64,000 nt of DNA from JAYRSJ01 sp041920215. GTDB lineage: Bacteria > Pseudomonadota > Gammaproteobacteria > Burkholderiales > Burkholderiaceae_C. Of the stretch, positions 8,624-17,173 are shown in pieces. The notes under the pieces were generated by a model that did no database searches, was not told the origin of the DNA, and saw only the letters and a program-made list of their open reading frames with translations. The stretch is taken from NCBI GenBank assembly GCA_041920215.1, contig JAYRSJ010000005.1, positions 62,001 through 126,000 of the forward strand, in the 5' to 3' direction. The position numbers and the translations under genes were made by a program. Each line of letters starts with the position of its first letter. Position 1 is the first letter of the stretch.

Positions 8624-9025
8624 CTAGAGGCTGTAGTCGCCCGAGGCCTCGGGCTGGAACAGCAGGGCCTCTATCGTCAGATGGCGGCGCTGGCCGGTCG
8701 GCGTGACCCAGCTGCTGCGCATGCCGGCCTGGCGGCCCAGCAGGGCCAGCCCCACCGGCGACAGCACCGAGATGAAGCCCGCCTTGGGCTCGGCATCCTG
8801 GGGGTAGCACAGCGTCAGCTTCTGCGTCTCGCCGGTGGTCTCATCACGGACGATCAGCTGCGAGTACAGCGTCACCACATCCGCCGGCATCGCGCGCGGC
8901 GGCACGATCTGGGCCAGCTGCAGCAGGTCGGACAGCGGCTCTGGCAGCTGGCCGCCGTTGAGTTTCGACAGGCGCGCGTGGTCAAGCTCGCCGAGCAGCA
9001 GCTCGACGTTGGGCATGGAAGACAT
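8624..9025 (-). CDS. GreA/GreB/Rnk C-terminal-type RNA polymerase-binding factor
   Basis: A 133-residue protein. The C-terminal two thirds carry the FKBP-like fold of Gre factors: VTLYSQLIVRDETTGETQKL, then YPQDAEPKAGFISVLSPVGLALLGR, matching the family's 'P.ea......isi.SPlG.AllGk' block. The N-terminal region is short and lacks the long acidic coiled coil of true GreA/GreB, so it resembles Rnk-type regulators that bind the RNA polymerase secondary channel without transcript-cleavage activity. Start at 9025 (MSSMPNVELL) with AGGAG eight bases upstream; a longer open frame upstream is unsupported. A strong inverted repeat sits about 60 bases upstream in the leader. It lies ahead of the stress-protein/bactofilin-like pair on the same strand. 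Confidence 0.8.
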   Translation of the reverse strand: MSSMPNVELLLGELDHARLSKLNGGQLPEPLSDLLQLAQIVPPRAMPADVVTLYSQLIVRDETTGETQKLTLCYPQDAEPKAGFISVLSPVGLALLGRQAGMRSSWVTPTGQRRHLTIEALLFQPEASGDYSL

Positions 9026-9363
9026 AAAGACTCCTGGCAAGGCGCCGCACAAAGGCGAGCGGCCTCAGTCGCGCTGAGCTGTGGGCCCGGCGATAGGAGG
9101 AATGCGCAAAAAGGGGGAGGGGGTTATCGCCGGGCCGAGGAATCTGCGGCCGGCGGGCAGACGCGGCGGTCGCCGGTCTGCAGCGTGGTTGCGGCGCGCA
9201 CAGCCAAGCCGCGCTTCGGTGCGAAGCGGGTGCTGGTCGGGCGCTGGATCCACGTGAACATGGACGGCACTCTATAGGCCGGCGCCAGGGGTGTCAACCG
9301 AGGGGGCTTGCTGCGCGGGCTGGCTATCGATTCAGATGCGCGTCTTCAGGCGCGGCCGGCGGC
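9026..9363. other. intergenic region with inverted repeats
   Basis: This 338-base gap separates the Gre/Rnk-type gene from the ZntB-like gene (both minus strand). No credible gene is seen; the short open frames lack similarity and ribosome sites. It contains the 12-bp inverted repeat listed separately (9084-9136) and a small 7-bp hairpin at 9212-9228 (CGCTTCG / CGAAGCG, three-base loop). The promoter of the Gre/Rnk-type gene must lie here, but no convincing -35/-10 pair stands out. Confidence 0.5.
9084..9136 (-). repeat. perfect 12-bp inverted repeat in the leader of the Gre/Rnk-type gene
   Basis: The left arm at 9084-9095 (ggcccggcgata) is the exact reverse complement of 9125-9136, with a 29-base spacer. 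Read on the minus strand, the spacer is pyrimidine-rich and contains CCTCC twice-like blocks opposite in sense to a Shine-Dalgarno. The transcript of the downstream gene could therefore fold here about 60 bases before its ATG. It could also be a terminator-like structure for the ZntB gene, but no T-run follows. The inverted repeat is seen; the function is inferred. Confidence 0.55.
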
Positions 9364-10464
9364 TCAGTGTTCACGCTTGCTGAGCCGCCGCACCGCCAGC
9401 CAGGCCACCAGTGCGGTGAAGCCGCCGATCAGCAGCAGCATCAGCCAGAAGCCCTGGCCATGGTCGGACAGCGGGATGCCGCCGACATTCATGCCCAGCA
9501 GGCCGGCCACCAGGTTGATGGGCAGGGCCAGCACGGTCACCATGGTCAGCGTGAACAGGCTGCGGTTGTTCTGCTCGGCCACATGCGAGGCGGCCTCGTC
9601 CTGCAGCAGCTTGACCCGCTCGTGCAGCGAGACGATGTCGCGCAGCGCGACGGTGAACTCGTCGTTGACCCGGCGCAGGCGGTCGCGTTCGTCGGGCGCC
9701 AGCCAGCCGGGCGGATTGGCCAGCAGGCGCAAGAGCGCGCCGGGCTCGGGGGCCAGCAGGCGCTGCAGCCGCACCGAGAGCCGGCGCAGCCGCGCCAGTT
9801 CGGCGCTGCGGCCCTGCTGCTGCAGGCTGGGCTGGCGCTGGGCCAGCATCGCGTCCTCGATATCGTCCACCCTATCGCTGGCGCTGCGCACGATGTGCTG
9901 CAGCTCGTCGGCCTGGTCGGAGAGCAGGTGCTCCAGCAGGCCCACCGGGCTGTCGATGTGGTCGCCGCGCTTGACCGCCTCGCGCAGCCGGTCTACCGAG
10001 CGCAGCGGCCGCACCCGGGCGCTGACCACCAGGCCCGGCTCCAGGCTGATCCAGAGCGTGGCCACGTTCTCGGGGTCGAAGGAGAAATCGAAGGTCACAT
10101 CATTGATCACCGCCACCAGGCGCTCGCCCTGGCGGGTGATGCGGGTGGAGCGCGAGCCCTCGCGCAGGCTTTGGTGAAAGTCCTCGGGCAGGCCGGTGTG
10201 CTGGCGCAGCCAGCCCTGGGCGCCGGTATGGGTGAGGTTGAAATGCAGCCAGATGAAGCCGCGATCGCCGGGCGGCAGCAGCGGCGCGTTGCCGTCGCGC
10301 GCCAGCCAGGCGCGCGCTGCCTGGGTGTCCAGCACCTGAGCGGCCTGCTCGGGCTCGAACAGATAGCCGCAGATCAGGCCGTGATCGTCGCTGGCGATGC
10401 GCAGCGCCGCTCCGGCGGGCGTGGGCGGCGGGCTGGCGGAGGGCGGCGGCTGGGTCTGGCTCAT
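9364..10464 (-). CDS. zntB: ZntB/CorA-family divalent cation transporter
   Basis: A 366-residue inner-membrane transporter of the CorA (2-TM-GxN) family. It has a long soluble N-terminal funnel domain, a charged helical stretch (about 190-300), and two C-terminal membrane segments. The first (LFTLTMVTVLALPINLVAGLLG) runs into GMNVGGIP, the GMN signature followed by the IP residues typical of ZntB rather than Mg2+-type CorA. The second is FWLMLLLIGGFTALVAWLAV, ending in a basic tail. Zinc transport is therefore likely; Mg2+/Co2+ cannot be excluded. Start at 10464 (MSQTQPP) with aagga ten bases upstream, preferred over an ATG nine codons earlier. It is divergent from lplT across 100 bases. Confidence 0.85.
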   Translation of the reverse strand: MSQTQPPPSASPPPTPAGAALRIASDDHGLICGYLFEPEQAAQVLDTQAARAWLARDGNAPLLPPGDRGFIWLHFNLTHTGAQGWLRQHTGLPEDFHQSLREGSRSTRITRQGERLVAVINDVTFDFSFDPENVATLWISLEPGLVVSARVRPLRSVDRLREAVKRGDHIDSPVGLLEHLLSDQADELQHIVRSASDRVDDIEDAMLAQRQPSLQQQGRSAELARLRRLSVRLQRLLAPEPGALLRLLANPPGWLAPDERDRLRRVNDEFTVALRDIVSLHERVKLLQDEAASHVAEQNNRSLFTLTMVTVLALPINLVAGLLGMNVGGIPLSDHGQGFWLMLLLIGGFTALVAWLAVRRLSKREH

Positions 10465-10564
10465 CGGCGGTGTTCCTTGGCGCTGCATCATAGACAGGGC
10501 CAGGCGTCATGCGCCGTTCATGCCGCCGTCATCGTGCTGGCATCGACTTGGGCGCCAATGCGGC

Positions 10565-11836
10565 ATGCGCATGCCGCCCGGATTCCATCGTCTGATCGCC
10601 GCGCAGTTCGCCTCGGCCCTGGCCGACAACGCGCTGCTGATCGTCACCATCGCGCTGCTGGCCGAGCAGGGCCTGCCGGCCTGGTGGGCGCCGCTGCTCA
10701 AGTTCGGCTTCACGCTGTCCTATGTGCTGCTGGCGCCGCTGCTGGGGCCGCTGGCCGATGCCTGGCCCAAGGCCCGGCTGATGGCCGCGATGAACGGGCT
10801 CAAGATGCTGGGCCTGGCGCTGATGCTGAGCCAGCTCTGGCATCCGGTGGCCGCCTATGCGCTGGTGGGCCTGGGGGCGGCGGCCTATGCACCGGCCAAG
10901 TACGGGCTGCTGACCGAGATCGTGCCGCCGCACCAGCTGGTGGCCGCCAATGCCTGGGTGGAGGTCAGCATCGTCGGCGCGGCCCTCCTGGGCACGATGC
11001 TGGGCGGCCTGCTGCTCAGCCCCTGGCTGGCCGGCCTGCTGGGGCCGCTGCAGGCGCTGTTGCAGGGCGCGGTGCCAGGTCTTGCTGACTCGGCGCTGAT
11101 CCTGCCCCTGCTGCTCTTGCTGCTGGTCTACGGCCTGGCGGCGCTGCTGCAATGGGGCTTGCCGGACAGCGGCGCCCGCTATGCGCGCAGCGACCTGCGG
11201 CCACGCTGGCTGCTGGCCGAGTTCGCCGCGGCCAACCGGCGGCTCTGGCAGGACGCGGCCGGCGGCGGCCTGTCGCTGGCGGTCACCACGCTGTTCTGGG
11301 GTGTCGGTGCCACGCTGCAGTTCGCGGTGCTGCGCTGGGCCGAGCAGCGCCTGGGCCTGCGGCTGGAGCAGGGCGCCTATCTGCAGGCCGCGGTGGCCGG
11401 CGGCGTGATTCTGGGCGCCTGGGCCGCCGGCCGCTGGGTGCCGCTGGCGCGCGCACGCCAGCTGCTGCCGGTGGGGGTGCTGCTGGGCCTGCTGATCGCC
11501 GCGATGGGCTGGATCGACCGCCTGGCCCTGGCCCTGCCCATGCTGGTGCTGGTGGGCGCGGTGGGCGGCCTGCTGGTCGTGCCCATGAACGCGCTGCTGC
11601 AGCATCGCGGCTGCCGGCTGCTGACGGCCGGCCGCTCGATCGCGGTGCAGGGCTTCAACGAGAACCTCAGCATCCTCGTGATGCTGGGCCTCTATGCCGG
11701 CGCGCTGGCGCTGCAGCTGCCGCTATTGCCGCTGATGAGTGGCTTCGGCCTGCTGATCGCGGGCCTGATGCTGGTGCTGATGCGCCGCCGGTCCGGGCTG
11801 CCGCTAGGCGGGGAGCTGGAGGCCGTGCGGCCCTAG
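10565..11836 (+). CDS. lplT: lysophospholipid transporter LplT (MFS)
   Basis: A 423-residue major-facilitator protein that flips lysophospholipids across the inner membrane for re-acylation. The N-terminus FHRLIAAQFASALADNALLI is the LplT hallmark (QF.SALADNALL). The AYAPAKYGLLTEIVPPHQLV block after TM4 matches the conserved family loop. About 11-12 hydrophobic segments are visible. The acyltransferase partner (aas), often fused or adjacent in other bacteria, is not in this window. Start: ATG at 10565, or the ATG six bases later (MPPGF); no strong ribosome site decides. Its last 33 bases overlap the 3' end of the convergent glycosyltransferase gene. The neighbouring glycosyltransferase and psd fit an envelope-lipid neighbourhood. 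Confidence 0.88.
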   Translation: MRMPPGFHRLIAAQFASALADNALLIVTIALLAEQGLPAWWAPLLKFGFTLSYVLLAPLLGPLADAWPKARLMAAMNGLKMLGLALMLSQLWHPVAAYALVGLGAAAYAPAKYGLLTEIVPPHQLVAANAWVEVSIVGAALLGTMLGGLLLSPWLAGLLGPLQALLQGAVPGLADSALILPLLLLLLVYGLAALLQWGLPDSGARYARSDLRPRWLLAEFAAANRRLWQDAAGGGLSLAVTTLFWGVGATLQFAVLRWAEQRLGLRLEQGAYLQAAVAGGVILGAWAAGRWVPLARARQLLPVGVLLGLLIAAMGWIDRLALALPMLVLVGAVGGLLVVPMNALLQHRGCRLLTAGRSIAVQGFNENLSILVMLGLYAGALALQLPLLPLMSGFGLLIAGLMLVLMRRRSGLPLGGELEAVRP

Positions 11837-13096
11837 GCCTGGCGCGGCGGTCTGGCCCTGCTGCCCGTCCAGCAGCGTCAGGTAGATGGACTCCAGGCTG
11901 GCGATGATGCGGCCCCAGCCCAGGCCCTCGGCGGTCTGCCGCGCGGCCTGTCCGCAGCGCGGCAGCAGCGCGGGGTCGGCCGCGATCTGCGCACCGAGCT
12001 GGCCGGCCAGGGCCGCGAAAGCGGCCGGGTCGCCGAAGGGGGCCAGCCAGCCGCTGTGGCCGGGCTGCACCAGCTGCTGGGCGGCGGCATAGTCGAAGGC
12101 CAGCACCGGCAGGCCGCTGGCCATGGCCTCGGGCGTGACATTGCCGAAGGTCTCGGTCAGGCTGGGGAAGACGAAGAGATCGCCGCTGGCGTAGTGCGCG
12201 GCCAGCGCCTCGCCATGCTGCATGCCGGCGAACACCGCGCCGGGCAGGCGGGCCTGCAGCTCGGCGCGCGCCGGCCCGTCGCCCACCAGCACCAGGCGGG
12301 CGCGCGGCAGGCTGAGGCGCAGCGCCTCGTAGGCCTCGATCAGGCTGGCGAAGTTCTTCTCGGGCGCGATGCGCCCCACATGCAGCAGGGCCAGGTCTTG
12401 CGCGCCCAGGCCCCAGGCCGCACGCAGCGCCGCGCTGCGCCGCTGCGGCGTGAACAGCTGGGTGTCCACGCCGCGTGCCAGCACCTGCACGCCCTGGAAG
12501 CCCAGGCCCGCGAGGCTCTGGCGCAGCTGGGCGTCGGGCACCATGGTGCACTGGGTGCGGTTATGGAATTTGCGCAGATAGCCCATGATGGGCTTGTGCA
12601 GCCAGCCTATGCCGTAGTGCTTGCTGTAGGCATGGAAATTGGTGCGGAAGTCCGAACACACCGGCAGCTTCAGATAGCGCGCCGCCTGCAGGGCCTGCCA
12701 GCCCAGCGGCCCCTCGGTGGCGATATGCACCAGATCGGGCCGGCGCAGCGTCCAGAGCTTGATCAGGCTGCGCTTGGAGGCCATGCCCATGCGCAGATGC
12801 GGGTAGCGCGGAATCGGCAGGCCGCGCATCAGCACCTCCTGGAAGCGCAGGCCGTCCTCGTCGTCCGGGGTGTCCTGCGCGGGCTGCTCGCCCTTGAGCT
12901 GGCGCGGCCGCAGCAGCTGCACCGCATGGTTGCGCGCGCGCAGGCCTTCCACCACGCAGGCGATGGTGCGGGCCACGCCGTTGACCTCGGGCGGATAGGT
13001 CTCGGTGACGATGGCCAGGCGCAGCGAGCGCTGCAGCGGCGGCGGTTCGTCCACCTCGATATCGTTGATCACGGCGGCGGCATCGGGCTGCTTCAT
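11804..13096 (-). CDS. GT4-family glycosyltransferase (group 1)
   Basis: A 430-residue cytoplasmic or membrane-peripheral glycosyltransferase with GT-B fold. The N-terminal Rossmann half starts LRLAIVTETYPPEVNGVART, which has the G-containing acceptor loop. The nucleotide-sugar half has the LLHVGRIAPEKN strand and the E-x7-E element in SLTETFGNVTPEAMASGLPV. Similarity is to the alpha-mannosyl/glucosyl-diacylglycerol type of GT4, which would fit the lipid genes nearby; the substrate is an inference. Start: ATG at 13096 (MKQPDAAAV). An upstream extension of 41 codons is possible but contains no fold element. Convergent with lplT, overlapping it by 33 bases, so the two transcripts are mutually antisense at their ends. 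Confidence 0.85.
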   Translation of the reverse strand: MKQPDAAAVINDIEVDEPPPLQRSLRLAIVTETYPPEVNGVARTIACVVEGLRARNHAVQLLRPRQLKGEQPAQDTPDDEDGLRFQEVLMRGLPIPRYPHLRMGMASKRSLIKLWTLRRPDLVHIATEGPLGWQALQAARYLKLPVCSDFRTNFHAYSKHYGIGWLHKPIMGYLRKFHNRTQCTMVPDAQLRQSLAGLGFQGVQVLARGVDTQLFTPQRRSAALRAAWGLGAQDLALLHVGRIAPEKNFASLIEAYEALRLSLPRARLVLVGDGPARAELQARLPGAVFAGMQHGEALAAHYASGDLFVFPSLTETFGNVTPEAMASGLPVLAFDYAAAQQLVQPGHSGWLAPFGDPAAFAALAGQLGAQIAADPALLPRCGQAARQTAEGLGWGRIIASLESIYLTLLDGQQGQTAAPGLGPHGLQLPA

Positions 13097-13282
13097 GCGG
13101 GCGATCTTGCGCAGGCATTGCAACGGCACTGTGACATCGGCTTGAGCGCCATCAAACGCCGCCGCGGGCGCTGAGGGCGGGCGGATCGTCACCCGTTTTT
13201 CACACAGGCTGTTCACCATCGCGACACGCAGCGCCGCATGGCCAGGCCGGGCTCTGCCTTGTTCTCATCCACAGGAGCGACG

Positions 13283-13891
13283 GTGAAAGACTTTCTGAAG
13301 GCCCTTGAAGTGCAGCGCTGGGACGACCACCGCTACTACCACCACAGCCGCATCAACCAGAGCCTGCATCTGCTCAGCGCGATCAGCTTCGTGCTGGCCT
13401 ATGCCCTGGTGTTCCACGACCCTGCGCTGGCTGCGCTGCTGGCCTGGCTGGTCGCCATGGTCAGCCGCCAGGCCGGCCATTTCTTCTTCGAGCCGAAGGG
13501 CTACGACCATGTCAACCAGGCCAGCCATGAGCACAAGGAAGCGATCAAGGTGGGCTACAACCTGCAGCGCAAGGTGGTGCTGATGGCGCTCTGGGCCGCC
13601 GCGCCGCTGCTGCTGGCGCTGGATCCCACGCTGTTCGGCGTCTTCGCGCCCGCCGGCAGCACGCTGGACTTCGTGCGCCAGGTGGGCCTGCTGTGGTTCT
13701 GGCTGGGTGTGGGCGGCCTGCTGTTCCGCACCGTGCATCTGTTCATCCTCAAGGACCTGCAGACCGGCCTGGTCTGGGCCTGCAAGATCCTCAGCGACCC
13801 CTTCCACGACATCAAGCTCTACCACCGCGCGCCGCTGCATCTGCTGCGCGGCGAACTGATCGATCCGATGGGGCATGCGGCGGGGAAGTGA
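13283..13891 (+). CDS. membrane protein resembling DUF962/Mpo1-like family
   Basis: A 202-residue protein with three or four hydrophobic segments (LLSAISFVLAYALVF, ALLAWLVAMV, VVLMALWAAAPLLLAL, VGLLWFWLGVGGLLFRTVHL). The pattern HHSRINQSLHLLS followed by RQAGHFFFEPKGYDHVNQA resembles the H-x4-N-x3-H ... GH-x3-E arrangement of DUF962 (the Mpo1-type Fe-dependent 2-hydroxy fatty acid dioxygenase). I rate that as a resemblance only. Several His near membrane edges (HDDHRYYHH, HEHKE, LYHRAPLH) could bind metal. Start: GTG at 13283 with aggag six bases upstream, preferred to a longer frame from 13238. It stands alone; the 186 bases before it are the divergent promoter region with the glycosyltransferase. 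Confidence 0.7.
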   Translation: MKDFLKALEVQRWDDHRYYHHSRINQSLHLLSAISFVLAYALVFHDPALAALLAWLVAMVSRQAGHFFFEPKGYDHVNQASHEHKEAIKVGYNLQRKVVLMALWAAAPLLLALDPTLFGVFAPAGSTLDFVRQVGLLWFWLGVGGLLFRTVHLFILKDLQTGLVWACKILSDPFHDIKLYHRAPLHLLRGELIDPMGHAAGK

Positions 13892-14002
13892 GCGACCCGA
13901 GCCTGCCGGCGACCGCGTGATTTCGATCACTGGAGACATGCACTTGCACAGGCAGGTGCGTGTGACAATCGGTAGGCCTCGAACCAACCCGGCCTGCTTC
14001 CC

Positions 14003-14437
14003 ATGCCCAGTATCGCCTCACGCCTCCTTGCCGCTGCGAGCTTCCTCGTCGCTGTTGCTGCGGCGGAGGCCGTGCCGATGAACAAGTGCATCGTGGACGG
14101 CACGGTGACCTACCAGCAGGCGCCTTGCCCCTCAGCGCAGCGGGCCCGGAAAGACCCGACGCTCGCGGAGCTGAATGCCGCGGAGAAGAAGCGCCGCGCG
14201 GCCGCTTCTGCCAGTGCGGCCGCTGCACCCGCGCCGGTGATTGCGACGGCTCCGTCCCGGGACGCGGTCCGTGCGCCGACAGCCGTGCTCAGTCGTTTCA
14301 GCTGCGATGGGCGGCAGCACTGTTCCCAGATGAGCTCATGCGAGGAGGCTAGGTACTTCCTCGCCAACTGTCCCGGCGTCAAGATGGACGGCGACAGGGA
14401 CGGCATCCCTTGCGAGGATCAGTGGTGCACCCCCTAG
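14003..14437 (+). CDS. secreted protein with DUF4124-like and excalibur calcium-binding domains
   Basis: A 144-residue protein with a signal peptide ending near AAEA. A short Cys pair region, NKCIVDGTVTYQQAPCP, is like the DUF4124 domain of proteobacterial exported proteins. An Ala/Lys-rich linker (about 55-95) follows, then a C-terminal excalibur domain (FSCDGRQHCSQMSSCEEARY...GDRDGIPCED). The Asp-rich loop DGDRDGIPCE is the EF-hand-like calcium loop, and the six Cys suggest disulfides in the periplasm. The function of excalibur proteins is usually unknown; some are tied to extracellular nucleases. Start: ATG at 14003 (tcccATG), no strong ribosome site. Convergent with the aminotransferase gene, 42 bases apart. 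Confidence 0.8.
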   Translation: MPSIASRLLAAASFLVAVAAAEAVPMNKCIVDGTVTYQQAPCPSAQRARKDPTLAELNAAEKKRRAAASASAAAAPAPVIATAPSRDAVRAPTAVLSRFSCDGRQHCSQMSSCEEARYFLANCPGVKMDGDRDGIPCEDQWCTP

Positions 14438-14479
14438 CGGGGGCCGCGGGATCAGGTTTGGAAGCGGCGCGCTTCCGGC

Positions 14480-16153
14480 TCATGAGCTCGCCTGAAACCT
14501 GGCCGCCAGCATCTCCCTGAAGATCTGCCGCTTGATCGCCTTGTTGCTCAGGCCGGGGCCCTGCCACCACCAGCCGTCCGCCTGCATCTGCTGCGCGGCG
14601 GCGATGAAGCGGCGGCAGACCTCGTCGAAATCGGCCTCGCTGTAGTCCAGGCTGAAGACCAGGCGGCCGCTGCCCACCCAGGACAGCCACAGCCCCTGCT
14701 GGCGCAGATAGAACTGCAGCATCCAGTTGTAGCGCGAGGGCTGGCTGTAGATCAGCGTCCAGATCGAGGAGAGATGGGCGGCCTGCACCGGCAGGCCGGC
14801 CTCGCGCAGCTGCGCATTGAAGCGCGCGGCGCGCGCGTCCTGCTGGGCGTCCAGATCGCGGTAGAGGGCCTGGATCGCGGGGCTCTCCAGCCGCTCCAGA
14901 AAGACCGACATCGCGCCCATCACATAGGGGTTGGCATTGAAGGTGCCGCGGGCGAAGCAGATGTCGGCGGGTCGCTGCTCGCGCCAGCGCTTCATCAGCG
15001 CGGCGCGGCCGCAGACCACGCCCACCGGCAGGCCGCCGCCCAGCGTCTTGCCATAGGTCACCAGATCGGCCTGCACGCCGAAATAGGCTTGGGCGCCGCG
15101 CGGGGCCAGGCGGAAGCCGACGAAGACCTCGTCGAAGATCAGCACGATGCCGCGCTCGCTGCAGACCGCGCGCAGCCGCTTCAGCCATTCGGCATAGGCG
15201 GCGCGCTCGAAGCCGGCGCTGCGCGAGCTGTCCACCAGCGTGGAGTCGCCCGGCGCCGCCCGGTTGGGGTGCAGGGCCTGCAGCGGGTTGACCAGCACGC
15301 AGGCGATGTCGCGCCGCGTGCGCAGCACCTGCAGGCTCTTGTCGTCCATGTCCTTGAGCGTGTAGGTGTCGCGCGGCGGCAGCGGGTTGCCGGGGCCGGG
15401 CTGCACGTCCTCCCACCAGCCGTGATAAGCACCGCAGAAGCGCACCAGATGGCTGCGCCGCGTGTGGTAGCGGGCCAGGCGCACCGCCTGCATCACGGCC
15501 TCGGTGCCCGACATATGGAAGCTCACCTCGTCCAGCCCCGAGATCGCGCGCAGGCGCCGCACGTTCTCGGCCACCAGCGGGTGGTAGACGCCCAGCACCG
15601 GGCCTAGCGGCGCCACCCGCGCCATGCCCTCGGCGACGCATTGCTTGTAGAACTCGTGGCCGAACAGATTGACGCCATAGGAGCCGCTCAGGTCGAGAAA
15701 CTGCTGGCCGTCCAGATCGGTCAGGCGCGGACCCTCGCTGGCCTGCATGAAGCTGCCCAGCTTCAGCTGCTCGCGCAGCCAGGGGCTGAACTGGAAGGGC
15801 ACGCGGTAGGCACCGGTGAACTGCAGATCGGAGATCGCCTCGCGGGCCTGCTGGCTCAGCGCGATGGTCTGTGCATGGCGCTGGTTCAGATCGGCCGCCT
15901 GCGCGGCAAAGCCCTGGCGGCGCCGTGCCTGCACCTCCGTCGGTGCGCCGTCGGCGGCGAAGAAGCCGGCTTCATCGTAGGCATAGCCGGGCAGCAGACC
16001 GGCCACCCGCTTGGCCATGCGCGCATGGCCGGCCAGCGAGCGGTGCTTGGCGCGCGAGAGCTGCAGCCGGCGGTGGGCGCGCGGCAGCAGCAGCGCGCCC
16101 AGGGCGGCCAGCGGCAACAGCGGCAGGGCGGATTCGATCATCGACATCATCAT
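14480..16153 (-). CDS. membrane-anchored class III aminotransferase (glutamate-1-semialdehyde aminomutase-like)
   Basis: A 557-residue PLP enzyme of fold type I. The N-terminal 30 residues hold one hydrophobic segment (ALPLLPLAALGALLLP), so it is probably tethered to the inner membrane. About 110 further residues precede the catalytic domain, which begins near LTDLDGQQFLDLSGSYGVNL. PLP contacts visible: SGTEAVMQAVRLAR, GAYHGWW, IFDEVFVGFR (the Asp for the pyridine nitrogen) and the Schiff-base Lys in YGKTLGGGLPVG. At ~557 residues it is over 100 longer than HemL. Start: ATG at 16153 with gagg five bases upstream. Divergent from psd with 81 bases between, suggesting a lipid or polyketide amine role; inferred only. 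HemL itself is unlikely because of the extension. Confidence 0.78.
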   Translation of the reverse strand: MMMSMIESALPLLPLAALGALLLPRAHRRLQLSRAKHRSLAGHARMAKRVAGLLPGYAYDEAGFFAADGAPTEVQARRRQGFAAQAADLNQRHAQTIALSQQAREAISDLQFTGAYRVPFQFSPWLREQLKLGSFMQASEGPRLTDLDGQQFLDLSGSYGVNLFGHEFYKQCVAEGMARVAPLGPVLGVYHPLVAENVRRLRAISGLDEVSFHMSGTEAVMQAVRLARYHTRRSHLVRFCGAYHGWWEDVQPGPGNPLPPRDTYTLKDMDDKSLQVLRTRRDIACVLVNPLQALHPNRAAPGDSTLVDSSRSAGFERAAYAEWLKRLRAVCSERGIVLIFDEVFVGFRLAPRGAQAYFGVQADLVTYGKTLGGGLPVGVVCGRAALMKRWREQRPADICFARGTFNANPYVMGAMSVFLERLESPAIQALYRDLDAQQDARAARFNAQLREAGLPVQAAHLSSIWTLIYSQPSRYNWMLQFYLRQQGLWLSWVGSGRLVFSLDYSEADFDEVCRRFIAAAQQMQADGWWWQGPGLSNKAIKRQIFREMLAARFQASS

Positions 16154-16234
16154 CAGGGCCTCACTGAAACACCATGGCGCTGTCACACAGCGCGCTCAGA
16201 CTGCCAGGGTGTAAGCCCCCGACTTGACGCCCTG

Positions 16235-17173
16235 ATGAATCGCACAACCCGCTGGCGCGACCGCCTGCTGCAGCAGGAGGACCTCAACTTTCTGCTGACC
16301 AACCGCATTCCGCGCCTGGCGCTGACGCGGGCCATGGGCTGGTTCAGCCAGATCGAGAGCCCGCTGCTGGCGCGGCTGTCGATCTGGGTCTGGCGCCGCT
16401 TCACCGAGCTGGATCTGAGCGAGGCGCGCGAGCAGCGCTTCAAGAGCCTGCATGCCTGTTTCGTGCGCGAACTCAAGGCCGGCGCCCGCCCTCTGGACCC
16501 CGACCCGGCGCTGCTGCTGAGCCCCTGCGATGCCATCGTCGGCGCCTGCGGCGCGGTGCAGGCAGGCCAGCTCTTCCAGGCCAAGGGCTTCCCCTACCGG
16601 ATCGAGGACCTGTTCGGCGATGCGCGCCGGGCCCAGCCCTTCATGAACGGCAGCTTCGTCACCTTGCGCCTGACCGCGGCCATGTACCACCGCTTCCATG
16701 CGCCGGCCCGGCTGCGCCTGCGCCATGTGACCCATATCGCCGGCGATACCTGGAACGTCAATCCGATCGCGCTGAAGCGTGTCGAGCGCCTGTTCTGCCG
16801 CAACGAGCGCGCCGCCCTGCACGGGCGGCTGGAGGGCGGGCCGCTGGACGGCCTGCCGATTGCGCTGGTGCCGGTGGCCGCCATCCTGGTGGCCAGTCTG
16901 CGCCTGCATGCGCCGGCGCTGCGCTTCAGCACCCGCTACCAGGGCCCCGACGAGATCCCCTGCGAGGCCCGCTATGCGCGCGGCCAGGAGATGGGCTGGT
17001 TCCAGCATGGCTCCACCATCATCGTCTTCCTGCCGCCGGGCCTGCAGCTGCGGGTGCACAGTGGCCAGCGCATCCGCATGGGCCAGGCGCTGGCGGGCCT
17101 GGCGCAGCTGCCAGAATCGGGGCATGAGCCAACCGAGCCCCAAGCCGCGCAAGACCCGACCCCAGTTTGCTGA
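16235..17173 (+). CDS. psd: phosphatidylserine decarboxylase
   Basis: Converts phosphatidylserine to phosphatidylethanolamine at the inner membrane. The proenzyme cleaves itself at Gly-Ser to make a pyruvoyl group. 312 residues. The triad is visible: Asp99 in LSPCDAIVG, His152/His155 in MYHRFHAP, and Ser260 in FQHGSTIIVF. The cleavage motif reads HGST rather than the more common LGST; the GST needed for cleavage is intact. The first 60 residues are amphipathic/hydrophobic, as in bacterial Psd. Start ATG at 16235. The last 50 bases overlap the start of the next gene in another frame, so the two are probably one transcript. No pssA is nearby. Confidence 0.9.
   Translation: MNRTTRWRDRLLQQEDLNFLLTNRIPRLALTRAMGWFSQIESPLLARLSIWVWRRFTELDLSEAREQRFKSLHACFVRELKAGARPLDPDPALLLSPCDAIVGACGAVQAGQLFQAKGFPYRIEDLFGDARRAQPFMNGSFVTLRLTAAMYHRFHAPARLRLRHVTHIAGDTWNVNPIALKRVERLFCRNERAALHGRLEGGPLDGLPIALVPVAAILVASLRLHAPALRFSTRYQGPDEIPCEARYARGQEMGWFQHGSTIIVFLPPGLQLRVHSGQRIRMGQALAGLAQLPESGHEPTEPQAAQDPTPVC

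Noticed and set aside
6735..8810. One continuous frame joining the bactofilin-like gene with upstream sequence.
   Set aside because: Upstream of 7631 it runs through the universal stress gene in another frame and is low-complexity Arg/Ala/Pro. The ATGA overlap gives the better start.
13197..13207. TTTTCACACAG before the glycosyltransferase gene, shared in reverse with the possible IS end at 3923-3942.
   Set aside because: Eleven bases alone, with no transposase remains nearby, is too little to call an insertion-sequence end.
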